A stretch of 9,046 bases of DNA from Nanobdellota archaeon (lineage in GTDB: Archaea > Nanobdellota > Nanobdellia > Woesearchaeales > GW2011-AR15): positions 1 through 9,046 of the forward strand of contig JAHIYL010000034.1 of the NCBI GenBank assembly GCA_018815145.1. The letters are read 5' to 3'. The translations under genes and the position numbers were made by a program. Shown piece by piece: positions 1 through 6,752 of this stretch (within the stretch, counting starts at the first letter, position 1; the number at the start of each line of letters is the position of its first letter). The notes under the pieces were generated by a model, which saw only the letters and a list, made by a program, of their open reading frames with translations, made no database searches and was not told where the DNA came from.

Positions 1-963
1 GATTTGAAGGATAGAAAAATATTAAGTGAACTGGATCTGAACAGTCGGCAGCCAATAAGTCAGATTGCAAAAAGAGTAAGACTTTCTAGGGCTGTTACCG
101 AGTACAGGATAAAAAAACTTGAAAATGAGAGAGTCATCCAGGGCTATTATACTGTCATCAATACTTCAAAGCTTGGATATCATTATTGTCGGATTTATCT
201 GCATATTAGAAGCATTACTCCTGAAAAAGATAAGGAGATAATTGAATTCATTAGTAAACTAAAGCATGTGATTTGGTTTAGTCAGCAGGAATACACTTGG
301 GAAATTGTCATTGTTGCTCTTGTAAAGAATCTTTCCCATCTGAATGATATATACAAAGCCATAATCTACAAATATAGTGACATAATTGACAATACAGAGG
401 TATCTGTTGCAGTAAAAATTCATCATTTTAGAAATAAATTCATTAATTTTGACCCTAAAACAATCTATCCGGAAAGCATAATTGGCGAGGTATCTGATGT
501 ATATGAATTAACTCCCAATGAAAAAAGAATAATTCAGCAGCTTAAAAAAGACACCAAAATTTCTCTAATACAATTAGCAGTAAAAATAAATCTGGATGTC
601 AAGACAGTCTCAAAAACATTGAATAATCTGATTCACAACAATATCCTATTGGAATTTAGGCCACAAATAAATTTGAAGACATTTGATCTTACACACTTCC
701 ATGTATTTTTGACACTTGAGAATATGGATTCCAAGAGAGAGTCACAGGTTTTTCAGTATATTAAAGCTCAGCCCTACACAATCTATGCCACTGAATGCAT
801 AGGCAAACCAGATCTGGAATTTGATGTTCTGGTTAAAAACCAAGAAGAACTAAATGATTTTATGAAGAAATTTAAGCTGCAATTTGTAAATAATATAAAA
901 AAATATTTTGCTCTTCCAATGTCAAAATTGCATAGGAATATATATTTTATTGGGGATGAATAG
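1..963 (+). CDS. Tandem Lrp/AsnC-family transcriptional regulator, 5'-truncated by window edge
   Basis: Likely DNA-binding regulator of the Lrp/AsnC (feast/famine) family in a duplicated form. Reading from base 1, residues about 1-55 form a helix-turn-helix of Lrp type (LDLNSRQPISQIAKRV followed by YRIKKLE), then an alpha/beta RAM-like effector domain to about residue 150. A second HTH starts near residue 170 (ELTPNEKRIIQQLKKD, then KTVSKTLNNLI) and a second RAM-like domain fills the rest to the TAG at 961-963. The codon before the first possible start (TTG at 4) reads Asp, giving DLKDRKIL, the usual Lrp N-terminus, so the true start probably lies a few codons outside the window and TTG-4 should not be used. 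Ordinary Lrp proteins have about 150 residues; this one has about 320, consistent with a fused pair. The effector is unknown. It ends 1 nt from the stop of the convergent minus-strand gene, with no room for a separate terminator. Confidence 0.85.
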   Translation, partial: DLKDRKILSELDLNSRQPISQIAKRVRLSRAVTEYRIKKLENERVIQGYYTVINTSKLGYHYCRIYLHIRSITPEKDKEIIEFISKLKHVIWFSQQEYTWEIVIVALVKNLSHLNDIYKAIIYKYSDIIDNTEVSVAVKIHHFRNKFINFDPKTIYPESIIGEVSDVYELTPNEKRIIQQLKKDTKISLIQLAVKINLDVKTVSKTLNNLIHNNILLEFRPQINLKTFDLTHFHVFLTLENMDSKRESQVFQYIKAQPYTIYATECIGKPDLEFDVLVKNQEELNDFMKKFKLQFVNNIKKYFALPMSKLHRNIYFIGDE

Positions 964-964
964 A

Positions 965-3556
965 TTATACAGCTAATGGTTTCTGGATTGAGTAGATGCC
1001 ATAGGGTAATTGGACTCTGTCTGAGAAGGCACTATTAATTATATTGTGTGTGATTTCTTTGTTCCTATATCCAACAATCTTGTACTTGTCAAACCGAGGA
1101 CCTAGTATTTGGTCTATTGATCTAATTTCTGGTGTCCCTTGACCCACATCTGCGAACCTTTCTGATGATCCCATCTGTATTTTCTGATCTTTTGCGTACC
1201 TGAACACATATTCATCAAATTCTGTAGGATTATTCTCTTGTGGTATTTTGACGCTTTGCTCATGGTCTTGATTGAACTGGAAATACATAGTCCTTTTTCC
1301 AGTTTGATCAATATCACACTTGAAGTCTATAACTCTTTGTGGTACATCAAATATGCCAAGAGAAAGATTATAGTATCCAAATGCTTCAGTCAATCTATCT
1401 CTATATGTGGTTTCATCTTCTACTAATGCTTGTCCGATAACATACCTGTCTCCAGGTTTCATAACATGATGAACATTATTACTTAATGTTTCTTGTTCAT
1501 CACTGCCAAAATTCGAATAAAGCGAGGTCAATCCAAGGAAAACATTCTGACGCCTTTCGCCGTCTACCAACACAGGTTCTATTTTTTTACTTAAATCAGA
1601 CATATCAAGAAAGTCTGACTGGATAGGTTGCACCTCAATTGATAGATTACCTCTTATACTATGTAATTCATTTGCTACATTTGCTCTCTCAGAAGCGGAC
1701 TCGGTCATGGCAAGGCTTTCATCAACAGAGTAAACTTTAATATTCTTTAAACTAGAATTGTTTTCAATGAATTTCTTGATTACAGGTAGTTCTTCTTTTA
1801 TGGTTCCTCCGCCAAGACAAACAAATACAGCATCTTCAATATTTGTTCCTTTAGTTTTTTCAAGTTTGTACAAATCTGCATTTGTAGGATTTGCTAATAT
1901 TGCCTGCTGATATTTGAGAACAAAATAATCATCATTTCCAACAGTTGCTTTCTGATATAGTCGTGCGGACTTAGGGAGTCGATATATATACTTCCTTAGA
2001 TCAATTGTGTCACCCTCATTAAATTCATATAGATTTGTATCCTTTTGTTTATGCTCAAATTTTTTATTAATAGATTTAACAATGTCGCTAACAAGACAGT
2101 TTCTTTGCAATTTGAATTTTTGATAAATATTTTCTAATTGGATGGCATCATCAAAATCCGAACTAAAATCTTCTTGTCCATGATTTAAGTGTTGATTTAG
2201 ATAAATAAAGTATTTGTATAATAAAGGATGACCAAATGGTCTTGGATCAATATCTGTCAATGCTTTATATCTGTATGTAAATTCCTTTACAAAATCAATT
2301 CTGTCATTTAAGTCAACTGGTAATCCTGTGAAGTTTTTACCTAAATCTCCAATACTATTTTTATATGTGTCATGAAGCAGCCACCAAAAGGCTCTGATTT
2401 CATCACCTTTTCCTGATCTTTCCATATCCTTAACACTATATTTAAAAACAGGGAAGCTATCGAAAATGTCAAACATTCCATTATATAAGGTAAAAGCTTT
2501 TATAGGGTCTGGTTCAGACTGATAACAGTAATCTCTTAGATTAACCATATCTGAACAGTGAATCGGGAATTGTGATGCATCCCTAAGTTTCCTATCTATC
2601 ATACTCTGATCTGATTTAAATGATTTCATTAATTCAAACAAATGGTCCACCTGTTCATCTGGTGTAAGATCAGAGTTCCATACTGTTGTAAGAACATTAG
2701 AATAATTGTTGAATGGTCCATCTGGTCGTCTTGTTCTACGGAAGAGTTCATATGGAACTCGAAAGGTATCACTGTCAGGAGGATAGTCTTTGAAAGGTAT
2801 AGAGTATGGATTGTTTAAGTCAATTGCTAATGCTCTGAATGTAGCATTTTTATGATAAAGAGCATTTGTAAATTCTAGAAGACTTTGATGATTAATGTTT
2901 GAGTCTTCTGCTGCATATGGATTCCACATCTCTTCTAAATAGTGGTTTCCCATTTCAGGATTGATTCTTGAAGCCACTGAGACAATATCAAGAAATTCCT
3001 TTTTTTTCTCATACTCTGTTATATCTTGACAAAAATCATGAATTTCCTGAGCTAAACTGGTTAGGTTTGTAACACTATCTTTTGCCTGTGCAAGATGCTC
3101 AATTTTGGCTTCAGTTAATTCATGTGTTGCAGATATGAAATATTCAGAAAAGGAATGTGTAATTGTATCATCATAACCTAAAAAATTATTTAAATCTGTT
3201 CTGGTTTGAACAATGTTTTCAAGGAGATTTTGAAAATTATTAGGTAGTGAATCCCCTGAAGCAACAGGTAATAATGTTACAGGTGGCAGCATTTCATTAT
3301 ATCTTTGATACAAGTCAGGTATGGTCGTTATATTTTCATATATTTGATCAAAGTATTCAGAAGCTGATTGAGTTTCAGGAAAAGAATCCTTGAAATCAAG
3401 AAGGAGTTTGACTGAAGGATCCTTACGGGCTCTAAAGATGATGGAAGTAATTGAAGGATTACGGAATTTTGCTATATTGTCACCTACAAAGGTCCCAAAA
3501 TTTGAATAATACATTATACCGGTTAATGCTTTTGTCCACGGGCTTACCATTTTCAT
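965..3556 (-). CDS. 863-aa protein with EgtD-like SAM-dependent methyltransferase-like C-terminal domain
   Basis: The last third looks like a class-I Rossmann methyltransferase: a glycine-rich loop VFVCLGGGTIKEE (G582-G584), an acidic strand end VYSVDES (D612, expected to bind the SAM ribose), a motif-III-like QSDFLD (D648), and VFLGLTSLYSNFG (672-684) followed by MKPGDRYVIGQ. The LG...NF pattern and the PGDR turn recall EgtD (histidine N-alpha-methyltransferase, DUF2260), with two extra residues in the loop; that assignment is tentative and the substrate unknown. Residues 1 to about 540 are mostly helical and unrecognised, with no signal peptide, transmembrane segment or zinc cluster visible. 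Total length is more than twice that of an EgtD domain. The start is the first ATG (3554-3556); a second ATG lies two codons in (3548-3550). An AGAGGT at 3587-3592 is about 30 nt upstream, too far for a normal Shine-Dalgarno. Divergent from the MNT-HEPN pair and convergent with the Lrp gene. Confidence 0.75.
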   Translation of the reverse strand: MKMVSPWTKALTGIMYYSNFGTFVGDNIAKFRNPSITSIIFRARKDPSVKLLLDFKDSFPETQSASEYFDQIYENITTIPDLYQRYNEMLPPVTLLPVASGDSLPNNFQNLLENIVQTRTDLNNFLGYDDTITHSFSEYFISATHELTEAKIEHLAQAKDSVTNLTSLAQEIHDFCQDITEYEKKKEFLDIVSVASRINPEMGNHYLEEMWNPYAAEDSNINHQSLLEFTNALYHKNATFRALAIDLNNPYSIPFKDYPPDSDTFRVPYELFRRTRRPDGPFNNYSNVLTTVWNSDLTPDEQVDHLFELMKSFKSDQSMIDRKLRDASQFPIHCSDMVNLRDYCYQSEPDPIKAFTLYNGMFDIFDSFPVFKYSVKDMERSGKGDEIRAFWWLLHDTYKNSIGDLGKNFTGLPVDLNDRIDFVKEFTYRYKALTDIDPRPFGHPLLYKYFIYLNQHLNHGQEDFSSDFDDAIQLENIYQKFKLQRNCLVSDIVKSINKKFEHKQKDTNLYEFNEGDTIDLRKYIYRLPKSARLYQKATVGNDDYFVLKYQQAILANPTNADLYKLEKTKGTNIEDAVFVCLGGGTIKEELPVIKKFIENNSSLKNIKVYSVDESLAMTESASERANVANELHSIRGNLSIEVQPIQSDFLDMSDLSKKIEPVLVDGERRQNVFLGLTSLYSNFGSDEQETLSNNVHHVMKPGDRYVIGQALVEDETTYRDRLTEAFGYYNLSLGIFDVPQRVIDFKCDIDQTGKRTMYFQFNQDHEQSVKIPQENNPTEFDEYVFRYAKDQKIQMGSSERFADVGQGTPEIRSIDQILGPRFDKYKIVGYRNKEITHNIINSAFSDRVQLPYGIYSIQKPLAV

Positions 3557-3576
3557 TTGAATTTTTGTGTAAATCT

Positions 3577-3618
3577 ATCTAATTTTACCTCTCTAAATTC
3601 ATCTACTATTTATAAATA
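3577..3618 (-). promoter_or_regulatory. Putative promoter of the 863-aa gene
   Basis: On the minus strand there are two TATA-box candidates. TATTTATAAATA (3607-3618, a perfect 12-bp palindrome) would place transcription start near 3587, at an AGAGGT. A weaker TAAAATTA (about 3578-3585) is centred about 26 nt before the ATG and would give a leaderless message. The lack of a properly spaced Shine-Dalgarno favours the leaderless reading. Neither is proven. Confidence 0.4.
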
Positions 3619-3692
3619 TTTCTATAATTTATTACTTAAAAGTGACAATATGTTGGGATCTCGACAACTCACTCTCTCATTACCCCATAATA

Positions 3693-3742
3693 AATACCAT
3701 AAAAAATCCGAAAAGTATATAAAATACCTAAAAAAAGGTATT
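3693..3742 (+). promoter_or_regulatory. MNT-HEPN promoter with repeated AATACC and operator-like inverted repeat
   Basis: An archaeal TATA box GTATATAAAA (3715-3724), preceded by an A-rich BRE-like stretch, predicts a start near 3745, about 24 nt before the ATG. Overlapping the downstream edge of the TATA box is an inverted repeat, AATACC (3723-3728) and GGTATT (3737-3742), with an 8-nt A-rich spacer. A further AATACC occurs at 3693-3698, exactly 30 bp upstream of the first arm and also followed by an A-run. This geometry (three helical turns, overlap with the TATA box) fits an operator for the winged helix of the adjacent antitoxin; that function is inferred. Confidence 0.5.
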
Positions 3743-3768
3743 AACTAACCATTAAAAAGGTAGAAAAA

Positions 3769-4395
3769 ATGCTGACACCAAAGCAAGTGAAAATTTTTGA
3801 GGTTTTTATGGAAAAACCCTTTAAAGAATTTACATATCGGGAGATAAAAGAGTATGCCAAAGAGAAATCAAATTCAATTATTCAAAAGGCAATTTCAAAA
3901 TTTATTGAAGAAAATCTTATTGATAAGAAAAAAATTGGGAATATGTTTCTTTACAGATTAAATACAGAGAATAACACTGTTTTTTCGTATTTTGAAATTT
4001 TGGCAAAAGAAAGACTGTCAATTTCTATTAAAAAGACTTTAATAATAATTCAAAAAGAGCTTAAAGGCACTAATTTTATTTCAATAATCATTTTTGGCTC
4101 TTTTGCTGAAGGAAAACAGACTCAAAAATCAGATTTAGATATTGCAGTATTTGTAACTTCCGAGGAAGACAAAAGAAAATGCAAATTATCCCTAAAATCA
4201 GCAGAATTAAAATCAGTATTAGTTATTGATCATCATATTTTTACACAAAATGAGATGCTCCTAATGCTCAAAGATAAACATGAAAACCTTGGAAAACAAA
4301 TAGCTTATAAACATATTGCTGTACATAATCCTATGATATTTTATTCAATAATTCAGGAGGGAATTGACAATGGATTCAAAATTATATATTCATAG
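3769..4395 (+). CDS. MNT-type nucleotidyltransferase with N-terminal winged helix (antitoxin of MNT-HEPN pair)
   Basis: Minimal nucleotidyltransferase of the DNA polymerase beta superfamily. The signature GSX10DXD is exact: G110-S111, then ten residues, then D122-L-D124. D154 in VIDHHIF is the likely third metal ligand, so the active site appears intact. Residues 1-65 form a winged helix (KQVKIFEVFMEKPFKEFTYR, then a recognition-helix region and a wing GNMFLYRLN), giving a 208-aa two-domain protein that could bind DNA. In studied MNT-HEPN systems the MNT protein is the antitoxin and can AMPylate its HEPN partner. Here that role is inferred from the overlapping HEPN gene downstream. A weak Shine-Dalgarno AGGT (3758-3761) sits 7 nt before the ATG, behind the TATA box at 3715. 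The N-terminal winged helix is an addition to the roughly 100-aa stand-alone MNT domain and suggests autoregulation. Confidence 0.88.
   Translation: MLTPKQVKIFEVFMEKPFKEFTYREIKEYAKEKSNSIIQKAISKFIEENLIDKKKIGNMFLYRLNTENNTVFSYFEILAKERLSISIKKTLIIIQKELKGTNFISIIIFGSFAEGKQTQKSDLDIAVFVTSEEDKRKCKLSLKSAELKSVLVIDHHIFTQNEMLLMLKDKHENLGKQIAYKHIAVHNPMIFYSIIQEGIDNGFKIIYS
4355..4360 (+). promoter_or_regulatory. Shine-Dalgarno site of the HEPN gene
   Basis: AGGAGG, a full archaeal/bacterial-type Shine-Dalgarno, lies inside the end of the MNT gene, 9 nt before ATG at 4370. It decides the HEPN start: the in-frame TTG at 4364 is only 3 nt away and cannot be the start. Confidence 0.8.
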
Positions 4396-4837
4396 GGCAG
4401 AAAACGAGATAAAGCTTTCAGAAATTATCTTTGCCATAAGTGAAAAACCAGAAATGCAGACAGATTCATTTGATATTAAAGATCCGGAAACATATTATAG
4501 TGGGGTCATAAGCCATAGTTATTATTCCATTTTTTATGCTGCCAAAGCATATTTGATAAATAAAGGAATAAAAGTTACTGCTCCTGAGGAACACAGAAAG
4601 GCATTTGAAGAGTTCAAGAAATATGTTGAATCTGGAGAGCTTGATGTCGAATTGCTGAAGATTTATCAAGAAGCATTGGTTAGAGCTGAATATTTACTGG
4701 GAATATTTAAAGAAGAAAAAAAGAAAAGAGGTAATTTTGCATATCGAATCATGCCTCAGGCAAACAAGGATCCTGCAAATGAAAGCATTGAACATGCAAA
4801 AACATTTTTTAAGCATATAATTGCAGTAGTCGGATAA
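4370..4837 (+). CDS. HEPN-domain protein (putative toxin partner of MNT)
   Basis: A 155-aa all-helical HEPN protein. The diagnostic helix is SHSYYSIFYAAKAYLINKG (residues 48-66), followed by EEHRKAFEEF and a C-terminal helix pair. The start ATG is chosen because of a strong AGGAGG at 4355-4360. The gene overlaps the MNT gene by 26 bp, so translation is probably coupled, as expected for a toxin-antitoxin or two-component MNT-HEPN module. Active HEPN RNases carry an RX4-6H motif. Here the equivalent position reads KKRGNFAYRIM (R120, Y125, R126) with no histidine within reach, so the canonical ribonuclease motif seems absent. The Tyr near the Arg is retained, as in many archaeal HEPN proteins paired with MNT. 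It may be a non-RNase binding partner of the nucleotidyltransferase rather than a classic toxin. Family assignment is firm; activity is uncertain. Confidence 0.85.
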   Translation: MDSKLYIHRAENEIKLSEIIFAISEKPEMQTDSFDIKDPETYYSGVISHSYYSIFYAAKAYLINKGIKVTAPEEHRKAFEEFKKYVESGELDVELLKIYQEALVRAEYLLGIFKEEKKKRGNFAYRIMPQANKDPANESIEHAKTFFKHIIAVVG

Positions 4838-4860
4838 CTTTTAACTAGGTGAGACTAATC

Positions 4861-4886
4861 AATATTTTTTTAATACAAAAAATATT
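4861..4886. terminator. AT-only 10-bp inverted repeat between HEPN gene and gatE
   Basis: AATATTTTTT (4861-4870) and AAAAAATATT (4877-4886) are perfect inverted arms around a 6-nt loop TAATAC. The run of seven T at 4865-4871 lies 28 nt after the HEPN stop and would suit archaeal T-rich termination. The same stretch holds the only TATA-like sequences before gatE, so termination and initiation signals may overlap. An all-AT stem is weak as RNA. Confidence 0.4.
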
Positions 4887-4904
4887 TTGTTTAAAATGGA
4901 AGTG
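4868..4904 (+). promoter_or_regulatory. gatE: Putative gatE promoter and ribosome binding site
   Basis: TATA-like stretches lie at 4868-4875 (TTTTAATA) and 4878-4887 (AAAATATTTT), predicting starts near 4898 or at the ATG itself. GGAAGTG (4898-4904) is 5 nt before ATG 4910 and can serve as a Shine-Dalgarno. A second ATG at 4896 is out of frame. Confidence 0.4.
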
Positions 4905-4909
4905 CATAA

Positions 4910-6739
4910 ATGGAACTAGACTATGAAAAACTCGGCTTCAAGTGTGGTGTAGAGATCCATCAGGAACTTAACACAAAAAAGCTCTTCTGCAGCTGCGAGT
5001 CATCAATGAAAGAGGAGAAAAAGACCTTTGAGATAAGAAGACAGCTGCGTTCTGTTGCCGGAGAAACAGGAGAAGTGGACACAGCGTCCCATTATGAAGA
5101 GTTGAGAGAGAGAGTTTTTGTATATTCTGGCTATGAAAATGAGGCCTGTTTAGTCGAAACAGACTCTGAACCACCCCACCCAGTTGACAAGGAAGCACTG
5201 GAGATATGCCTTGGTTTTGCTAAAGCACTCCATATGAAGGTTCCTGATACTCTCTGCGTCATGAGAAAGACAGTCACAGATGGCTCTGCATGCTCAGGGT
5301 TTCAGCGAACAATATTGGCTGGTATTGAGTCAAAAGACAGTTTCCTTCCAAAGTCAAAAGTCAAGGTGAATCAGCTTAATCTTGAGGAGGATGCCTGCAA
5401 GATTATGAAAAAAGAGGATAATGTGGTATATTATTCGCTGTCAAGATTAGGGATTCCACTCCTTGAAATCGGAACAACAGCAGATATAAAAGACCCGGAA
5501 CATGCAAAAGAGGCAGCAGCAGAGATAGGTTCCATCCTCCGTTCTTTCAATGTCAAAAGAGGCATCGGCACAATAAGGCAGGATGTGAATGTATCTATAA
5601 AAGGCGGTGCAAGGATTGAGGTCAAGGGCTGGCAGGACCTGAAGACAATACCTCTCCTGGTTGAAAATGAGGTTCTAAGGCAGATTGCACTTTTAGAAAT
5701 AAAAAAAGAGCTTGAAAAAAGGGGTTTGAAAAAATTTGACAATAACATTGCTAACGCAACAAATGCCTTTGAAAAGACAGACAATAAAATTATATCAAAG
5801 ATTATCAGGTCCAATGGCAGAGTCCTGGCAATACTGCTCCCAAAATTTGCAGGCCTTCTGAAAAAAGAAGTCTGTCCTGGAAAGACTTTTGGAAGAGAGC
5901 TTTCTGAATATGCAAAAGCATACGGAACAAAGGGCATGATACATACTGATGAGGATCTCAAGAAATATGGTCTTGAAAAAGAGTTTGACAAAATTAAGAA
6001 GCAGATGAAAGCAGGTAAGGATGACCTTGTCATCATCATTGCAGAAAATGAAAATATTGCCAAAAAAGCCGCAGAATCTGTCTATGAGAGAGCACTCTAT
6101 TGCCTAACTGGTGTCCCTGAAGAGACAAGGATACCGAATCACAAGGATGCAACCTCCAGTTACGCAAGGCCGCTTCCTGGGGCTCACAGGCTGTATCCTG
6201 AGACAGATATCCCTATGGTGCAAATCACGCAGAAGATCATGGATTCAATCAAGGTCCCTGAGATGATGGCAGACAAGATTGCAAGATTAGGCAAACTGTA
6301 CAAGATTGACGCAGTAACACTCAAAGAGATGCAGAGAGATGGCATTGATATTGAGGATTATGCAAAAAAATATAAGAAGATAGAACCGAAATATATTGCA
6401 CAGGTATTGATTGAATATCCAAAAGAGATCAAGAAAAGATATAACATTGATGTGGATGCTGAAAAATATGCTGATGAGCTTTTTACCAGGCTTTCAGCTG
6501 GAGAGATAAATAAGGATGCAGTGCTTGAGATATTTGCTGAGCTTGGCAAAGGCAATAAGGTTGATTATTCTAAGTTTGCTGTCATGGATGAGAAAGCTCT
6601 GGAAAAAGAGATTAAAATTATGATCCAACAGAATAAAGATGCTCCAGTGAATGCCATGATGGGGATTGTCATGGGAAGATTAAGAGGCAAAGCACCTGGA
6701 AAGACCATAGCTGAGATAATCAAGAGACTGATGAGCTGA
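4910..6739 (+). CDS. gatE: Glutamyl-tRNA(Gln) amidotransferase subunit E
   Basis: Subunit of the archaeal GatDE amidotransferase, which converts misacylated Glu-tRNA(Gln) to Gln-tRNA(Gln) in the cytoplasm. GatE activates Glu-tRNA with ATP using ammonia released by GatD. The 609-aa product shows the family landmarks in order: GVEIHQELNTKKLFCSC (13-29), the conserved block starting RKTVTDGSACSGFQRT (119-134), IPLLEIGTTADI and IRQDVNVSIKGGARIEVKGW in the cradle domain, an inserted AspRS-like GAD domain at roughly 285-400, RIPNHKDATSSYARPLPGAHR (407-427) with YPETDIP after it, and a helical YqeY-like tRNA-binding tail ending MMGIVMGRLRGKAPGKTIAE. Length is close to the family norm and no motif is broken. 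The GAD insertion separates it from bacterial GatB. The partner gatD is not in this window, so the two are not adjacent here. A T-rich stretch follows the TGA at 6737-6739. Confidence 0.97.
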   Translation: MELDYEKLGFKCGVEIHQELNTKKLFCSCESSMKEEKKTFEIRRQLRSVAGETGEVDTASHYEELRERVFVYSGYENEACLVETDSEPPHPVDKEALEICLGFAKALHMKVPDTLCVMRKTVTDGSACSGFQRTILAGIESKDSFLPKSKVKVNQLNLEEDACKIMKKEDNVVYYSLSRLGIPLLEIGTTADIKDPEHAKEAAAEIGSILRSFNVKRGIGTIRQDVNVSIKGGARIEVKGWQDLKTIPLLVENEVLRQIALLEIKKELEKRGLKKFDNNIANATNAFEKTDNKIISKIIRSNGRVLAILLPKFAGLLKKEVCPGKTFGRELSEYAKAYGTKGMIHTDEDLKKYGLEKEFDKIKKQMKAGKDDLVIIIAENENIAKKAAESVYERALYCLTGVPEETRIPNHKDATSSYARPLPGAHRLYPETDIPMVQITQKIMDSIKVPEMMADKIARLGKLYKIDAVTLKEMQRDGIDIEDYAKKYKKIEPKYIAQVLIEYPKEIKKRYNIDVDAEKYADELFTRLSAGEINKDAVLEIFAELGKGNKVDYSKFAVMDEKALEKEIKIMIQQNKDAPVNAMMGIVMGRLRGKAPGKTIAEIIKRLMS

Positions 6740-6740
6740 A

Positions 6741-6750
6741 TTCTTTTTCT
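6741..6750 (+). terminator. T-rich gene end after gatE
   Basis: TTCTTTTTCT directly follows the gatE stop codon, in the 13-nt gap to the convergent oxidoreductase stop. Archaeal RNA polymerase terminates at such T-runs; no hairpin is present. Confidence 0.4.
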
Positions 6751-6752
6751 TA

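Noticed and set aside
3557..3748. 63-codon plus-strand frame starting at TTG in the divergent intergenic region
   Set aside because: Low-complexity translation, TTG start without ribosome binding site, and it covers both promoters; no family resemblance.
5431..6063. 210-codon minus-strand open frame inside gatE
   Set aside because: Antisense shadow of a fully conserved gatE; the translation is Ser/Phe/Leu-rich as expected from the complement of Lys/Glu-rich codons.
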